A stretch of 45,657 nucleotides of DNA from an uncultured Cellulosilyticum sp. (lineage in GTDB: Bacteria; Bacillota; Clostridia; Lachnospirales; Cellulosilyticaceae), in contig CAKVCL010000026.1 in NCBI GenBank assembly GCA_934725855.1, forward strand, positions 1 through 45,657, written 5' to 3'. This document shows positions 7,454 to 17,577 of this stretch, piece after piece (position 1 is the stretch's first letter; every line of letters begins with the position of its first letter). The notes beneath the pieces were generated by a model, which was not told the DNA's origin, did no database searches, and worked only from the letters and a program-made list of their open reading frames with translations. The translations under genes and the position numbers were made by a program.

Positions 7454-10400
7454 TTACTCTTCATAGCTTTGAGCAGCAATACGCTTATAATTTTCATAGT
7501 GTTCTTTTGCAAAGCGTTCAGTCAGTGTGAAAAGTTCTTCTGCTTCTTCTGGGAATTGTTTTGCTAGTGCAGCATATCGAACTTGTCCCATAATAAAGTC
7601 TCTAAAGCTTGCCTTTGGTTCTTTGGAATCTAAAATAAATGGATTTTTACCTTCTTCCAATAATCTTGGATTATAACGGTATAAATGCCAGTAACCACAT
7701 TTAACTGCTTGATCCTGATTAGCTGTGCTTGTTCCCATTCCTTCTTTAATGCCGTGATTGATACATGGTGCATAAGCAATAATAATGGATGGTCCCTTAT
7801 AACTTTCAGCTTCAAGTATGGCTTTAATCACTTGATTTTTATCTGCTCCCATAGAAACTTGTGCGACATAAACATTGCCATAAGTCATCATCATACGCCC
7901 AAGATCTTTTTTGCGTGTCTTTTTACCTGAGGCAGCAAATTTGGCAATAGCCGCAGCTGGGGTAGATTTAGAAGATTGTCCACCTGTATTAGAGTAGATT
8001 TCTGTATCATACACAAGGACATTAATATCTTCACCAGAAGCCATGACTTGATCTAGACCACCATAACCAATATCATAAGCCCAGCCATCTCCACCGCAAA
8101 TCCATATTGAACGTTTTACCAAATAGTCTTTACGTTCTTTAATTGCCTTTATATATTCTGCGGCTTCTCCTGTTAAATCAGTAAACTTTTCTAAAATATC
8201 CTCTACCTTCTTACTTACCACTCTTGTCATTTCTCCATCTTCAAAATGCTCTAACCATTCATTAAAGATTTCTCTAGCTTCTGGCATAATATCCATCTTA
8301 ACTAGAGCTTCCATGCATTCTTTAAGCTTAGCCCTCATTTGTTTGACGCCAAGATACATTCCAAGTCCATACTCGGCATTATCCTCAAAAAGAGAGTTTG
8401 CCCATGCTGGTCCATGGCCCTCCTTATTTACAGAGTAAGCTGCGGATGGATAAGAAGCACTCCAAATAGAAGAACAGCCTGTTGCATTAGCGATCATCAT
8501 ACGATCTCCTACAAGCTGAGTAATGAGCTTAATATAAGCGGTTTCGCCACAACCACCACAAGCTCCTGAAAATTCATGAAGTGGTTTCTTAAATTGACTC
8601 CCTTTAACCGTTTTATAAGACATGACATTTTCTTTATACCCTACTTTTTCTTCTGCATATTCCCAGTTTGGCACTTCATGCTCTAATTGACATTCAATAG
8701 GCTTCATAACAAGTGCTTTCTTCTCTGGCCCTTTGCCTGGACATACATCTGCACAGTTTCCGCATCCTGTGCAGTCCATAGGTGCGACTTGAATACGATA
8801 ACCAAACTGCCCCATATCCTTGCCCATGGCTTTAATCGTTACAAAGCTTTCTGGTTTTCCTTTTTCTTGCTCTTCATCTAATAAAAATGGGCGAATAGTG
8901 GCATGAGGACAAATAAAGCTACATTGGTTACATTGAATGCAGTTTTCAGGAATCCATTCAGGTACTTTAATCGCTATGCCACGTTTTTCATATGCAGCTG
9001 ACCCAGTTGGCATCGTACCATCTTCAATCTCATTAAAAGCACTGACTGGAAGTTTATTGCCTTCTTGTCTAGACATTGGTCTTAGAATTTCAGTAATGAA
9101 TGGGGGTTCATTACATGTTTCTTCTTGGTCTACTGCCTCTTTCCATGATAGTGGAACACTTACTTCTTTAACATCTGTAAACCCTCTATCGATTGCCTCG
9201 TTGTTCATTTGAACAACTTTCTCACCTTTTTTACCGTAGGCTTTTGTAACTGCTTGTTTTAAATAACTAGCTGCTTCTTGTAGTGCAATGATATTAGCAA
9301 GTTTAAAAAATACTGCTTGCATAATCATATTAATACGATTGCCAAGTCCTATTTCACCAGCAATTTTAATGGCATCAATGGTGTAGAACTTAATATCATT
9401 TTCTGCAATATATCGTTTTAAACATGCTGGTAAATTAGTTTCTAGCCCTTTTTCATCCCACATACAGTTTAAAACAAATATGCCGCCCTTTTTTAATCCA
9501 TCTAATACTGGATATTGATGCACATAAGATGCATTATGACAAGCAATATAATCTGCCTTATTCACTAGATAAGGTGCTTTAATGGGTTCTTTGCCAAAGC
9601 GTAAATGAGAAACCGTAAGTCCTCCTGATTTTTTTGAATCATAATCAAAATAAGCTTGTGCAAATAAATCAGTATGTTCACCAATAATCTTAGTTGCTTG
9701 CTTATTCGCTCCTACTGTCCCATCTGAGCCAAGTCCCCAGAATTTACATTCTGTAAGACCTTCTTTATGGAGATTTAACTTTTCACCTATTGCTAATGAA
9801 GTATGTGTCACATCATCCTCAATGCCTACTGTAAAGAGATTCTTTGGCTTATCACTTAACATATTATCTATAACTGCCTTAATCTCAGTAGGTGTTGTAT
9901 CTTTAGACCCTAGTCCAAAACGACCACCAATCACACAAGGTGGATTTTCTGTTTCATAAAATGCCCCTCTTACATCTAGATATAAAGGTTCACCCACTGA
10001 CCCTGGTTCTTTGGTACGATCTAATACGCAAACTCTTTTCACACTGCTTGGAATATGCTTTAGGAAATGTTTAACTGAAAATGGTCTATAAAGATGTACT
10101 TTAATAAGGCCTAATTTGCTCCCCTCAGCATTGTACTTTTCAATCGTTTCTTCAATCGCTTCTGTTACTGAGCCCATAGCTACTATAATAGACTCAGCAT
10201 CTTTAGCGCCTACATAATTAAATAAATCATAATTTCTACCTGTAATCTGATTAATCTTTGCAAAATAGTCTTCTACAATTGGAATTAAATCATCATAGAA
10301 TTTATTAGCCGCTTCTCTTCCTTGAAAATAGATCTCAGGTCCTTGAACCGTTCCGCGAATCACAGGATGGTTTGGTGATAGCGCACGCTCTCTAAACGCT

Positions 10401-11002
10401 TTAAGCGCGTCTAAATCTACTAAACTCGCCAAGTCTTCATAACTAATGGCTTCAATCTTATTGATTTCACTAGAAGTTCTAAATCCATCAAAGAAATTAA
10501 TAAATGGCACACGCCCTTTAAGTGCTACCATATGGGCTATAGGAGATAAATCCATCACTTCTTGTACTGAACCCGAGCATAACATAGCACACCCCGTTTG
10601 TCTTGCGGCCATTACATCTTGATGATCGCCAAAAATGTTGAGTGCATGGGCAGCTATAGCACGTGCACTCACATGAAATACACCTGGTAAGAGTTCACCA
10701 GATACTTTATACATGTTAGGAATCATAAGTAATAAGCCTTGTGAAGCTGTAAAAGTTGTGGTTAAGGCTCCTGCTTGAAGCGATCCATGAAATGCCCCTG
10801 CTGCTCCTGCCTCAGATTGCATTTCTACAAGTCTTACTGTCTGACCAAAAATATTTTTCTTGCCATGTGCTGCCCATTCATCTACTGTCTCTGCCATGGT
10901 TGATGAAGGGGTAATAGGGTAAATGGCTGCCACATCTGTATAGGCATATGCAACATAAGCTGCTGCTGTATTACCATCTACAGTCATCATTGTTTTTGCC
11001 AT
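7454..11002 (-). CDS. nifJ: Pyruvate:ferredoxin (flavodoxin) oxidoreductase
   Basis: A single-chain 1182-residue PFOR, the usual length for the homodimeric enzyme. It converts pyruvate and CoA to acetyl-CoA, CO2 and reduced ferredoxin, the key step of clostridial fermentation. The N-terminal pyrimidine-binding domain starts with DGNTAAAYVAYAYTDVAAIYPITPSST. The gamma-type domain contains GLGSDGTVGANKQATK. Two 4Fe-4S ferredoxin motifs lie near residues 687-700 (CIQCNQCSFICP) and 743-755 (CTGCGNCADVCP). The thiamine-diphosphate domain begins with SGACGGCGE near 811 and carries GDGWAYDIGYGG near 972, with EIYSNTGGQSSKST after it. All cluster-binding cysteines looked for are present. AAAGGAG precedes the ATG. 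It is monocistronic, with a divergent chemoreceptor gene upstream. Confidence 0.97.
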   Translation of the reverse strand: MAKTMMTVDGNTAAAYVAYAYTDVAAIYPITPSSTMAETVDEWAAHGKKNIFGQTVRLVEMQSEAGAAGAFHGSLQAGALTTTFTASQGLLLMIPNMYKVSGELLPGVFHVSARAIAAHALNIFGDHQDVMAARQTGCAMLCSGSVQEVMDLSPIAHMVALKGRVPFINFFDGFRTSSEINKIEAISYEDLASLVDLDALKAFRERALSPNHPVIRGTVQGPEIYFQGREAANKFYDDLIPIVEDYFAKINQITGRNYDLFNYVGAKDAESIIVAMGSVTEAIEETIEKYNAEGSKLGLIKVHLYRPFSVKHFLKHIPSSVKRVCVLDRTKEPGSVGEPLYLDVRGAFYETENPPCVIGGRFGLGSKDTTPTEIKAVIDNMLSDKPKNLFTVGIEDDVTHTSLAIGEKLNLHKEGLTECKFWGLGSDGTVGANKQATKIIGEHTDLFAQAYFDYDSKKSGGLTVSHLRFGKEPIKAPYLVNKADYIACHNASYVHQYPVLDGLKKGGIFVLNCMWDEKGLETNLPACLKRYIAENDIKFYTIDAIKIAGEIGLGNRINMIMQAVFFKLANIIALQEAASYLKQAVTKAYGKKGEKVVQMNNEAIDRGFTDVKEVSVPLSWKEAVDQEETCNEPPFITEILRPMSRQEGNKLPVSAFNEIEDGTMPTGSAAYEKRGIAIKVPEWIPENCIQCNQCSFICPHATIRPFLLDEEQEKGKPESFVTIKAMGKDMGQFGYRIQVAPMDCTGCGNCADVCPGKGPEKKALVMKPIECQLEHEVPNWEYAEEKVGYKENVMSYKTVKGSQFKKPLHEFSGACGGCGETAYIKLITQLVGDRMMIANATGCSSIWSASYPSAAYSVNKEGHGPAWANSLFEDNAEYGLGMYLGVKQMRAKLKECMEALVKMDIMPEAREIFNEWLEHFEDGEMTRVVSKKVEDILEKFTDLTGEAAEYIKAIKERKDYLVKRSIWICGGDGWAYDIGYGGLDQVMASGEDINVLVYDTEIYSNTGGQSSKSTPAAAIAKFAASGKKTRKKDLGRMMMTYGNVYVAQVSMGADKNQVIKAILEAESYKGPSIIIAYAPCINHGIKEGMGTSTANQDQAVKCGYWHLYRYNPRLLEEGKNPFILDSKEPKASFRDFIMGQVRYAALAKQFPEEAEELFTLTERFAKEHYENYKRIAAQSYEE

Positions 11003-11288
11003 AAATAATCTCCTTTTCTTTTGTCAAAATATCGCTTTTTAAGTATTGAAATAATTTCCACTACTTTTTTACTGGATTAGTGTATCACTAAATGCTAGAA
11101 ATCATTCTTTTTGCTCTATTTTTTTAGTCATAATCCCAGTTTTAAAAACTAACTTTCAAAACTATTGAGAATTAGTATGTTTAATAATAAAATTGTATGG
11201 TATTACTTTTTCTACTTTTTTATTTTTATAGGTAAAATATACGACATTATTTTCTTTTCACAAATAATATTATTTAAGGAGATTTTTT
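11003..11288. other. Divergent intergenic region between PFOR and chemoreceptor
   Basis: This 286-bp, strongly AT-rich stretch holds the two ribosome binding sites (AAGGAG at both ends) and must contain both promoters. I found no convincing -35/-10 pair, no sigma-28 box (TAAA-N15-GCCGATAA) for the chemoreceptor, and no riboswitch-like fold. Confidence 0.5.
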
Positions 11289-13328
11289 ATGCATAGCCAT
11301 AGTATAGGTGTTAAATTAATCACTTTATCTACTATATTAATCGTATTGGTTTCTTTATTTTTAGGTTCTTTTTCTATTTATAACAGTCAACAAATATTAT
11401 TAAAAAATGCCAATCTTACCAGTATCCAAACCTTAGAGGAAAGCCAAAAAGCGCTCAATATCTACTTTAAATCCCTTAGTCAACCTGTTAATCTGCTTAC
11501 ACGTAAAGATGAACTAATTAATCTTGGCAAAGGTCACCATTCCAGTAAAAATATTAGTTTTGTATCAAATTCTATCGTTGCTGCTCTTGGCATTACTGAT
11601 GGAGCTATAAGAGGGTATTATGCTACCACTGATGGACTTATGGTAGAAGTTTCTACTTCAAACCAAGACGGCAAAGTAACTTACTCTACTAATGTTTCTG
11701 TAGGCAATAATCCTGTTACAAAAGACTGGTTTGCTAAAGCATTAACTACTAATGAGAGAAATGGCGTTTATGCTTACTATACTGCCCCTTATATAGATGT
11801 AGCTAGACAGACATCTATTATGACTGTTAGTCAATGTGTTAAAGCAGATGATACTGTTTTAGGCGTCGTAGCACTTGATATTAACTTTAATGCTGTTACT
11901 GATTTTGTCCAAAATATAAAACTGTTAAATACTGGTTATACTGAACTAACGGGATCTGACGGCATTGTTTATGTGGCTTCACCAGAAAGAGCTAAAATTA
12001 TTGAAGGGAATTTTTCAGATACACCAATGTGGCTAGACTTTGAGGCTACCCAATCAGGAAGCAAGTCTTATAAAATTAATGGCATGACCTACTATTTAAC
12101 TTGTATGACAGATAATATTACAGGTTGGAAATTATTCGGCTATCTGCCCTCTAAAGAAATTACTTCATCATTTACCTCTTTTAGAAGCTTGATTTTTGTT
12201 GCTATGATTTTATCTGTTGTCATAGGATTAGTGGCTACCATGATTACGATCAAACCAATCATTACAAAAATTATGAAGTTAAAAGACTATGTTTCTAAAC
12301 TTGCTAAAGGTGATTTTAGTTCAAAAATTTCTATTTCAGGTAAAGATGAAATTGCTATTTTAGCTGCAGAACTCAATCAAATGACGGAAAATGTTTCCTC
12401 GCTACTAAAAGATATTCATGAAGCATCAAATTCCCTAGTGACTATTTCAACTCACATTGTAGAAATTGAAAAACAAACCAGAGAAACTTCTACTAATACG
12501 AATCTTGCTATGCAAGAAATCGCAAGTGGTAACAATAGTTTAGCTGAGAATACTCAACAAGTGAACTTACAAATTGATCATCTATCCCATCAACTAGACG
12601 ACAGTGATCATTACATCCGTGAAGCTAGATCCATTTCAAAAGAAACGCATTTACTTAGTAAACAAGGCATGGAAATGCTTCATTCTCTCAGTGCTCATGC
12701 TGAGAAAACCAAAGCCAATGTCCAACTTTCTAATAAAGTATTTAATGAGATGACTTCTAGCATAGAGAAAATTCATTACATTTCTGATAAGATTGCCGAG
12801 ATTACAAGTCAAACAAACTTACTTTCTCTAAATGCAAGCATCGAGGCCGCCAGAGCGGGTGAAAGTGGAAAAGGATTTGTTGTGGTAGCAACTGAAATCA
12901 GAAAACTTGCAGATGCTTCAAAGACTTCTACAGATGAAATTAGAAACATTATAGATGAAATTAACCAAAAATCTCTTGAGGCAAGTCATGCTATATCAGA
13001 AGTTCAAGACATTTTACTTGAAGAAAATACCGCTGTTCATGATACATTAACCTCATTTGAACAAATTATCACTTCACTTAATGGACTAACGGATCTTATT
13101 CACGAAATCAGCAAACTCAACAAAACCATGATGCATGCTAAAAGTACAGTGGTTTCTAACACAGAAGAAATTGCTGCTATTTCAGAAGAGACTGCTTCTT
13201 CTTCTGAAGAAATTTCAGCCTCTACTACTGAAGCAGAAGCTGCCATTTTTAAACTTGGTCAACATATAGAAGACCTTAATACGCTTGCACATCATTTAAA
13301 AACTGATGTTGCTCGATTTACACTATAA
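11289..13328 (+). CDS. Methyl-accepting chemotaxis protein, double-Cache sensor
   Basis: A 679-residue transmembrane chemoreceptor. TM1 is at about 9-30, followed by a large extracytoplasmic dCache-type sensor (about 35-280; [39 protein letters not shown]). TM2 is at about 297-320 ([19 protein letters not shown]). A HAMP domain follows (about 320-372), then the cytoplasmic signalling domain whose hairpin tip reads [27 protein letters not shown]. dCache domains typically bind amino acids or other small ligands directly; the ligand here is unknown. AAGGAG precedes the ATG. It faces the sugar-transport cluster and shares its terminator region. A role in sensing the same nutrient is possible but unproven. 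Confidence 0.93.
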   Translation: MHSHSIGVKLITLSTILIVLVSLFLGSFSIYNSQQILLKNANLTSIQTLEESQKALNIYFKSLSQPVNLLTRKDELINLGKGHHSSKNISFVSNSIVAALGITDGAIRGYYATTDGLMVEVSTSNQDGKVTYSTNVSVGNNPVTKDWFAKALTTNERNGVYAYYTAPYIDVARQTSIMTVSQCVKADDTVLGVVALDINFNAVTDFVQNIKLLNTGYTELTGSDGIVYVASPERAKIIEGNFSDTPMWLDFEATQSGSKSYKINGMTYYLTCMTDNITGWKLFGYLPSKEITSSFTSFRSLIFVAMILSVVIGLVATMITIKPIITKIMKLKDYVSKLAKGDFSSKISISGKDEIAILAAELNQMTENVSSLLKDIHEASNSLVTISTHIVEIEKQTRETSTNTNLAMQEIASGNNSLAENTQQVNLQIDHLSHQLDDSDHYIREARSISKETHLLSKQGMEMLHSLSAHAEKTKANVQLSNKVFNEMTSSIEKIHYISDKIAEITSQTNLLSLNASIEAARAGESGKGFVVVATEIRKLADASKTSTDEIRNIIDEINQKSLEASHAISEVQDILLEENTAVHDTLTSFEQIITSLNGLTDLIHEISKLNKTMMHAKSTVVSNTEEIAAISEETASSSEEISASTTEAEAAIFKLGQHIEDLNTLAHHLKTDVARFTL

Positions 13329-13380
13329 AGAAAAAAATAGGCTAATAAGTGATAAAAACTTATTAGCCTATTTTTTCTTT
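13329..13380. terminator. Strong bidirectional terminator between chemoreceptor and DUF624 gene
   Basis: A near-perfect stem of over 20 bp (AAAAATAGGCTAATAAGT with its complement) has a 7-base loop and A/T runs on both sides. It terminates the plus-strand chemoreceptor transcript and the minus-strand transport cluster. Confidence 0.92.
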
Positions 13381-13392
13381 ATTTTTAGAAGC

Positions 13393-14043
13393 CTAATACC
13401 ACTTGTTTCCTTTCTCACTATTATTTTCAGGTTTCGCCATATAACGCCTTAATATGTGTTCTATCAGCAATGAATCAATATAGCATACAGCCGCTGGCAT
13501 AAATAGAATACAAGGAATCGGAATAAGCCATATAAGTATAGCCGTTGCTAACTGAAGCACAAATAAACAAATAGTAACTAAGAAATGTCTAAATGCTATG
13601 TAAAAAGAAAGCTTTAATATATCTAACCTTCTCATCTTAAATCGAGATAGAATAGGGAAAATATACATTACAATGCTAAGCATCAACAAAATAATAAAAT
13701 TATACACTACTAAAAAAAAGCTATTGCTCCCATTTCCACCTGTTACGTCCCTCATCACATAGCCAACATCTAAGTACAATATCGCTGCAATAGCCAAGTA
13801 AATTACTGTGAAAATGGTTCCATCCTTTAGATTATATTTAAAGCCACGAAAAAATTCTTTTGATATATACCCATTATCCCTTCGAAGTACCTTGACTATT
13901 GTATAATATAATGCTGCAGTAGAACTTCCAATAGTGATTATTGGAAGACATCCAATAATCCATAAAAGACTCAAAAAAATAAAATTCCCAAATTTATTAA
14001 TAGCACTTGATATTTTTCCATCAAAGTGAAACTCCATTTTCAT
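13393..14043 (-). CDS. DUF624 (YesL-like) membrane protein
   Basis: A 216-residue membrane protein with about five hydrophobic segments. The DUF624 pattern is clear: an amphipathic N-terminus, LLWIIGCLPIITIGSSTAALYYTIVKVLRRD, then GFKYNLKDGT. YesL of Bacillus subtilis lies in the rhamnogalacturonan cluster beside CUT1 transporter genes, and the family is usually linked to CUT1 sugar importers. Its molecular job is not established. It is the last gene of the transport cluster, 95 bp after the binding-protein gene and behind a strong hairpin, so it is probably expressed at a lower level than the binding protein. Confidence 0.85.
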   Translation of the reverse strand: MKMEFHFDGKISSAINKFGNFIFLSLLWIIGCLPIITIGSSTAALYYTIVKVLRRDNGYISKEFFRGFKYNLKDGTIFTVIYLAIAAILYLDVGYVMRDVTGGNGSNSFFLVVYNFIILLMLSIVMYIFPILSRFKMRRLDILKLSFYIAFRHFLVTICLFVLQLATAILIWLIPIPCILFMPAAVCYIDSLLIEHILRRYMAKPENNSEKGNKWY

Positions 14044-14056
14044 AAATATCTACCTC

Positions 14057-14106
14057 TAAAAATTGGACTGTTACAATAGCCAAATGAGCTTTGCAACAGT
14101 CCAATT
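14057..14106 (-). terminator. Intercistronic hairpin (partial terminator or mRNA stabiliser)
   Basis: An AATTGGACTGTT / AACAGTCCAATT stem of 12 bp continues through further imperfect pairs towards a small loop. It is followed on the minus strand by TTTTT. It sits between the abundant lipoprotein gene and the DUF624 gene. Such hairpins often lower downstream expression and protect the upstream message. Confidence 0.75.
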
Positions 14107-14138
14107 ATGTACAAATCTATTAATTTTTTTACATTAAA

Positions 14139-15611
14139 CTATTTAGCAGCAATTTTATCTAACTCACCTTGAAGAATTTGTTTATTAGATTCAATAGCTT
14201 GAGCAACTGTGCTATCTCCATCTACAACAACTCCATAGAATACATTGTTTACAGCCCCTTCTGTATCAATTACATTCCAGTAGTCTGCTTTAGCTTTGTT
14301 TCCAAGTTCTGTAGCAAGTTCAACTTGTTCTTCATCTACAAATCCACTTTCAAACCAATCCCATACGTCACGTAAACTTGTATCATAGTTATACCAGTTG
14401 CAGTATTCTTCAAATACTTTATATACATTTTCTGGGTCTTTTACACCAACTGGAATCATATAGTTATTTTTAAGATTTGGAGGAGTCATAGATCCATCAC
14501 CATGTGGTCCTTTTGGTGCTTCTACAATACGCATATCAAAGTCATGATTTGGTAATTCTTGAATTAAGATCCATGGTTGTGTAAATGTAAATGCTACTTT
14601 ACCTGAAGACCATGCTAATAAGTCATCATTCCAATCATCAGTATAAGGTCTTGCACTCTTATCTTCATTATAAAGCTTATTAATGAATTCAAATACTTCT
14701 GTTGTTTCTGGTGAACTTAAGCCTTCTGTCATAGTTGTTGTAATACCACCATTGTTAGATGCTTCAAGACCTTGAACAGTTAATGTCCAAGCACTACCAT
14801 ATCCATACACATCTGGATTACCATCGCCATCCGTGTCTTGTGTACATGCTTTTGCATATTCAGCAAATTTATCCCATGTCCATTCACCTTTAGCAGCTAA
14901 ATCTTCTGGACTTTCAAGACCTAATGATTCAATCATTGAAGCATTGTAAGCCATATACATAGCACCACTTGGGATTTCTGATGATTCATTAAAGAATAAA
15001 TCATCATCACCTAAAACATCCACTCTACTAAGTACTGTTTGATTACCAAGTACATCAGCATCTGCTGGTGCATAAGATGAAATCTTTTGAACATATCCAT
15101 TTAATGCTGGAGCAAGACCAAATTGCATATCTGTTAAGTAGATATCACATTCTGGTGTTCCTGCTGTTACAGATGTATTAATGCTTTCAATAATGCCATC
15201 CCAACCTAAGTTAACAAATTCAATTTTACAGTTCCATTTTTCTTCAATTCTCTTTAAGTTATCCAATTGCATTTGTGTTGTTTCTGCATTGTCATATGAA
15301 CCACCTGCAGCTGTGATGTCATCAAGTGTCTCATAACCACTTTGAATAAATACATCCCACCAAATACCAACTTTGATTGTACGACCACCTAAGTCTACTG
15401 CTTCATACTCTTCGTGAGAAGCATTTGCTGGTGCTGCTTCAGCTTCTGTTTCTGCTGCTTCTGTCTCTTCTGCTGGTGTCTCTGTTGCTGCTGCTTCTTC
15501 TGTTGCTGCTGGTTCTGCTGCATCTTGAGTCTTGCTTCCACATGCTGTCATTGCCATAGCCATTGTAGATGTTAACATGACTGCCATTAACTTCTTACTT
15601 AATTTCTTCAT
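14139..15611 (-). CDS. Sugar-binding lipoprotein of a CUT1 ABC importer
   Basis: A 490-residue extracellular solute-binding protein. The signal peptide ends in a lipobox (AMTAC, Cys24) for anchoring to the outer face of the membrane. A long Ala/Glu/Thr-rich linker (about 27-65) is followed by a family 1-type binding domain (VGIWWDVF, YLTDMQF, KGEWTWDKFAEYAKACTQDTDG, SGKVAFTFTQPW). I take the start at the internal ATG at 15611, because AGGAGG lies 8 bases before it; a longer reading frame upstream would bury that site. It partners with the two permeases encoded just upstream. The substrate is unknown, presumably an oligosaccharide. No ATPase is encoded nearby; CUT1 systems commonly share one MsmX/UgpC-type ATPase. 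Confidence 0.92.
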   Translation of the reverse strand: MKKLSKKLMAVMLTSTMAMAMTACGSKTQDAAEPAATEEAAATETPAEETEAAETEAEAAPANASHEEYEAVDLGGRTIKVGIWWDVFIQSGYETLDDITAAGGSYDNAETTQMQLDNLKRIEEKWNCKIEFVNLGWDGIIESINTSVTAGTPECDIYLTDMQFGLAPALNGYVQKISSYAPADADVLGNQTVLSRVDVLGDDDLFFNESSEIPSGAMYMAYNASMIESLGLESPEDLAAKGEWTWDKFAEYAKACTQDTDGDGNPDVYGYGSAWTLTVQGLEASNNGGITTTMTEGLSSPETTEVFEFINKLYNEDKSARPYTDDWNDDLLAWSSGKVAFTFTQPWILIQELPNHDFDMRIVEAPKGPHGDGSMTPPNLKNNYMIPVGVKDPENVYKVFEEYCNWYNYDTSLRDVWDWFESGFVDEEQVELATELGNKAKADYWNVIDTEGAVNNVFYGVVVDGDSTVAQAIESNKQILQGELDKIAAK

Positions 15612-15658
15612 TTCAAAACCTCCTAAATAAATCATTTATTTTTATTGAGATATAAAAC

Positions 15659-16660
15659 CTAGCCTACAATACCACTACGTTCTACACCTTCAATAAAATA
15701 CTTTTGTAGTAAAACATAAATTAAAACAACTGGTAGTAAAGAAAGGACAACACCAGCATAAACATAAAGTTGGCAAACACCTGAGTCCTTAATTTTGTCT
15801 AGTGCTGCAATAGATGCCCCTAATGAAGAAACCTTCATACTAATAAGGTATTTAGAGTTTATAGAAAATAGCTTAGCATAAAATAAATCATTATACTGCC
15901 AAACAACAGAGAACACTGTAACAGTTAAAATAGATGGCATAGCATTTACTAGCATAATGCGAAAATAAGTATACCAAGCACCTGCCCCATCCACAAATGC
16001 TGCTTCTTCAATTTCTTTTGGTAAGCCTCTAAAGAATTGATTAAATATGTAAATATAAAGTCCTGATCGTAGTCCTACACCTAAAGCGGTCATAATATAC
16101 ATTGGTAATCTTGTACCTAAAATATTAACATGTTCTCCTGTGAATAATTTTAGGATGCCTAAAACATCAAAATCTCTAAATGTCATATAAAGTGGCAACA
16201 TAATAGTATGAGTTGGAATAACAATCGTAATAATCACGCAACCAAATAGTGCCTTTTTAAATGGAAAATCAAATCTTGCAAACCCATAACCAGCCATTGA
16301 GCAAACTAGTAGCTGTAATAACGTTAATGTCACTATATAAAATAAAGTTTGTCCTAACGTGTTCACATATGCCATACGATGAAATGACGTTAAATAGTTT
16401 TGAAGCGTGCCTTCTTCAGGGATTAGTAATACTACTGGATTATAAAGGTCATCGGGTGTAAAAAATGAATTAGATATCATAACAATAATTGGACTTAAAA
16501 TAATATATGAAACACCAATGATAATACAAAGCTTTAATAATCCAATCAAGATATTTTTTGTTTTTGTTGTTACTTTACCTTTTTTGCTTTCTAATGTGGT
16601 ATCTGATTTAATTTTTTGCACTTCATTTTTGACTTGATTAATTTTTGTTGCAATCTCCAT
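15659..16660 (-). CDS. CUT1 sugar ABC permease, MalG type
   Basis: A 333-residue inner-membrane permease with about six transmembrane segments. The EAA loop that contacts the ATPase reads EEAAFVDGAGAWYTYFRIMLVNAMP. The C-terminus (LQKYFIEGVERSGIVG) is typical of MalG/LacG-type subunits, which end in a short GxxKG-like tail. An unusually long charged N-terminus (about 35 residues rich in Lys) precedes TM1. AGGAGG precedes the ATG. It is 11 bp downstream of its partner permease and 47 bp upstream of the binding-protein gene, so all three are one transport unit. Confidence 0.93.
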   Translation of the reverse strand: MEIATKINQVKNEVQKIKSDTTLESKKGKVTTKTKNILIGLLKLCIIIGVSYIILSPIIVMISNSFFTPDDLYNPVVLLIPEEGTLQNYLTSFHRMAYVNTLGQTLFYIVTLTLLQLLVCSMAGYGFARFDFPFKKALFGCVIITIVIPTHTIMLPLYMTFRDFDVLGILKLFTGEHVNILGTRLPMYIMTALGVGLRSGLYIYIFNQFFRGLPKEIEEAAFVDGAGAWYTYFRIMLVNAMPSILTVTVFSVVWQYNDLFYAKLFSINSKYLISMKVSSLGASIAALDKIKDSGVCQLYVYAGVVLSLLPVVLIYVLLQKYFIEGVERSGIVG

Positions 16661-16671
16661 TTGCTCACCTC

Positions 16672-17577
16672 CTAGTTATAGTAGAATGTCTTTTTAGATA
16701 AAACTTTTCCAACTATTAATAATATCGTACAGACTATAAATGTACTAATCAAACTCATGGCTACACTGACCCCCCAGTTAAAGTTTGTAAATGCAACCTC
16801 ATAAGCTTTATCTACTACTGTACTAATAACAAATGAGTCTACTATAGTATAAACTACATTAGTTAAAATCAATGGAGAAACCATAGGAAATGTTACTTTC
16901 CAAAATGTTTCATAAGCTGTTGCTCCTTCAATTTTAGATACTTCATAAAGCGCACCTGGCACGGATTGTAAAGCAGCAATGAAAATAATAATTTGAATAC
17001 CAGAAGCTTGAACAATATCATAAATTCTAGCTACCGCCATAATAATGTAATCTAGTATTGCCTTTGGAAATCCCAAGTCTAAAAACAGTGACATAAAGTA
17101 TTCCACATTAACGCCTTGTACTGCAGCAGCTTCTGCAGAAACAGCAGCTACACCTCCACTTGCAGCCGCTTGAGCAAGTGCAAGCGTTTGACTAATTGCT
17201 CCTGAATTCATAATAACAGGAAGAAAGAAAATTGCCCTTACTAAGGTTCTTCCTTTAAATTTTTGATTGAGTAAAATAGCGACAAATAAACTAAAGAAGA
17301 TAATAAGTGGCACATCAATTATCATATCTTTAACTGATTGCACTAAAATCTGATTAAACGTTGGATCCTCTAGAAAAGCATACTTAAAGTTATCTAGCCC
17401 AATAAAGTCTAACGTAAACCCTCCATTCTCAATGACGGTTAACTTGCTAAGACTAAATTGAATCGCCATAATAAAACTTCTTACATAAAACCAGATAAAT
17501 CCAATAAGCCATGGGGAGATAAACAAAATTCCTGTAATAGCTCTTTTTTGCATTAATGTTAACTTTTTCTTAACCAC
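16672..17577 (-). CDS. CUT1 sugar ABC permease, MalF/UgpA type
   Basis: A 301-residue permease with about six transmembrane segments. It starts with the usual basic MVKKKLTLMQKRAITGILFISPWLIGF. The EAA motif is degenerate at its start (LYEVSKIEGATAYETFWKVTFPMVSP), with Ser-Lys where Glu-Ala-Ala-x-x-Asp is usual. An Ala-rich insertion of about 35 residues (AQAAASGGVAAVSAEAAAVQ) lies in the loop after TM3, longer than in typical UgpA proteins. The start is GTG and shares one base with the TAG stop of the DUF5696 gene (translational coupling); GGGAGG lies 9 bases upstream. Confidence 0.92.
   Translation of the reverse strand: MVKKKLTLMQKRAITGILFISPWLIGFIWFYVRSFIMAIQFSLSKLTVIENGGFTLDFIGLDNFKYAFLEDPTFNQILVQSVKDMIIDVPLIIFFSLFVAILLNQKFKGRTLVRAIFFLPVIMNSGAISQTLALAQAAASGGVAAVSAEAAAVQGVNVEYFMSLFLDLGFPKAILDYIIMAVARIYDIVQASGIQIIIFIAALQSVPGALYEVSKIEGATAYETFWKVTFPMVSPLILTNVVYTIVDSFVISTVVDKAYEVAFTNFNWGVSVAMSLISTFIVCTILLIVGKVLSKKTFYYN

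Noticed and set aside
15377..15559. Leu-rich plus-strand frame
   Set aside because: It is the complement of the Ala/Glu/Thr-rich linker of the lipoprotein gene; low-complexity codons on the other strand create it.
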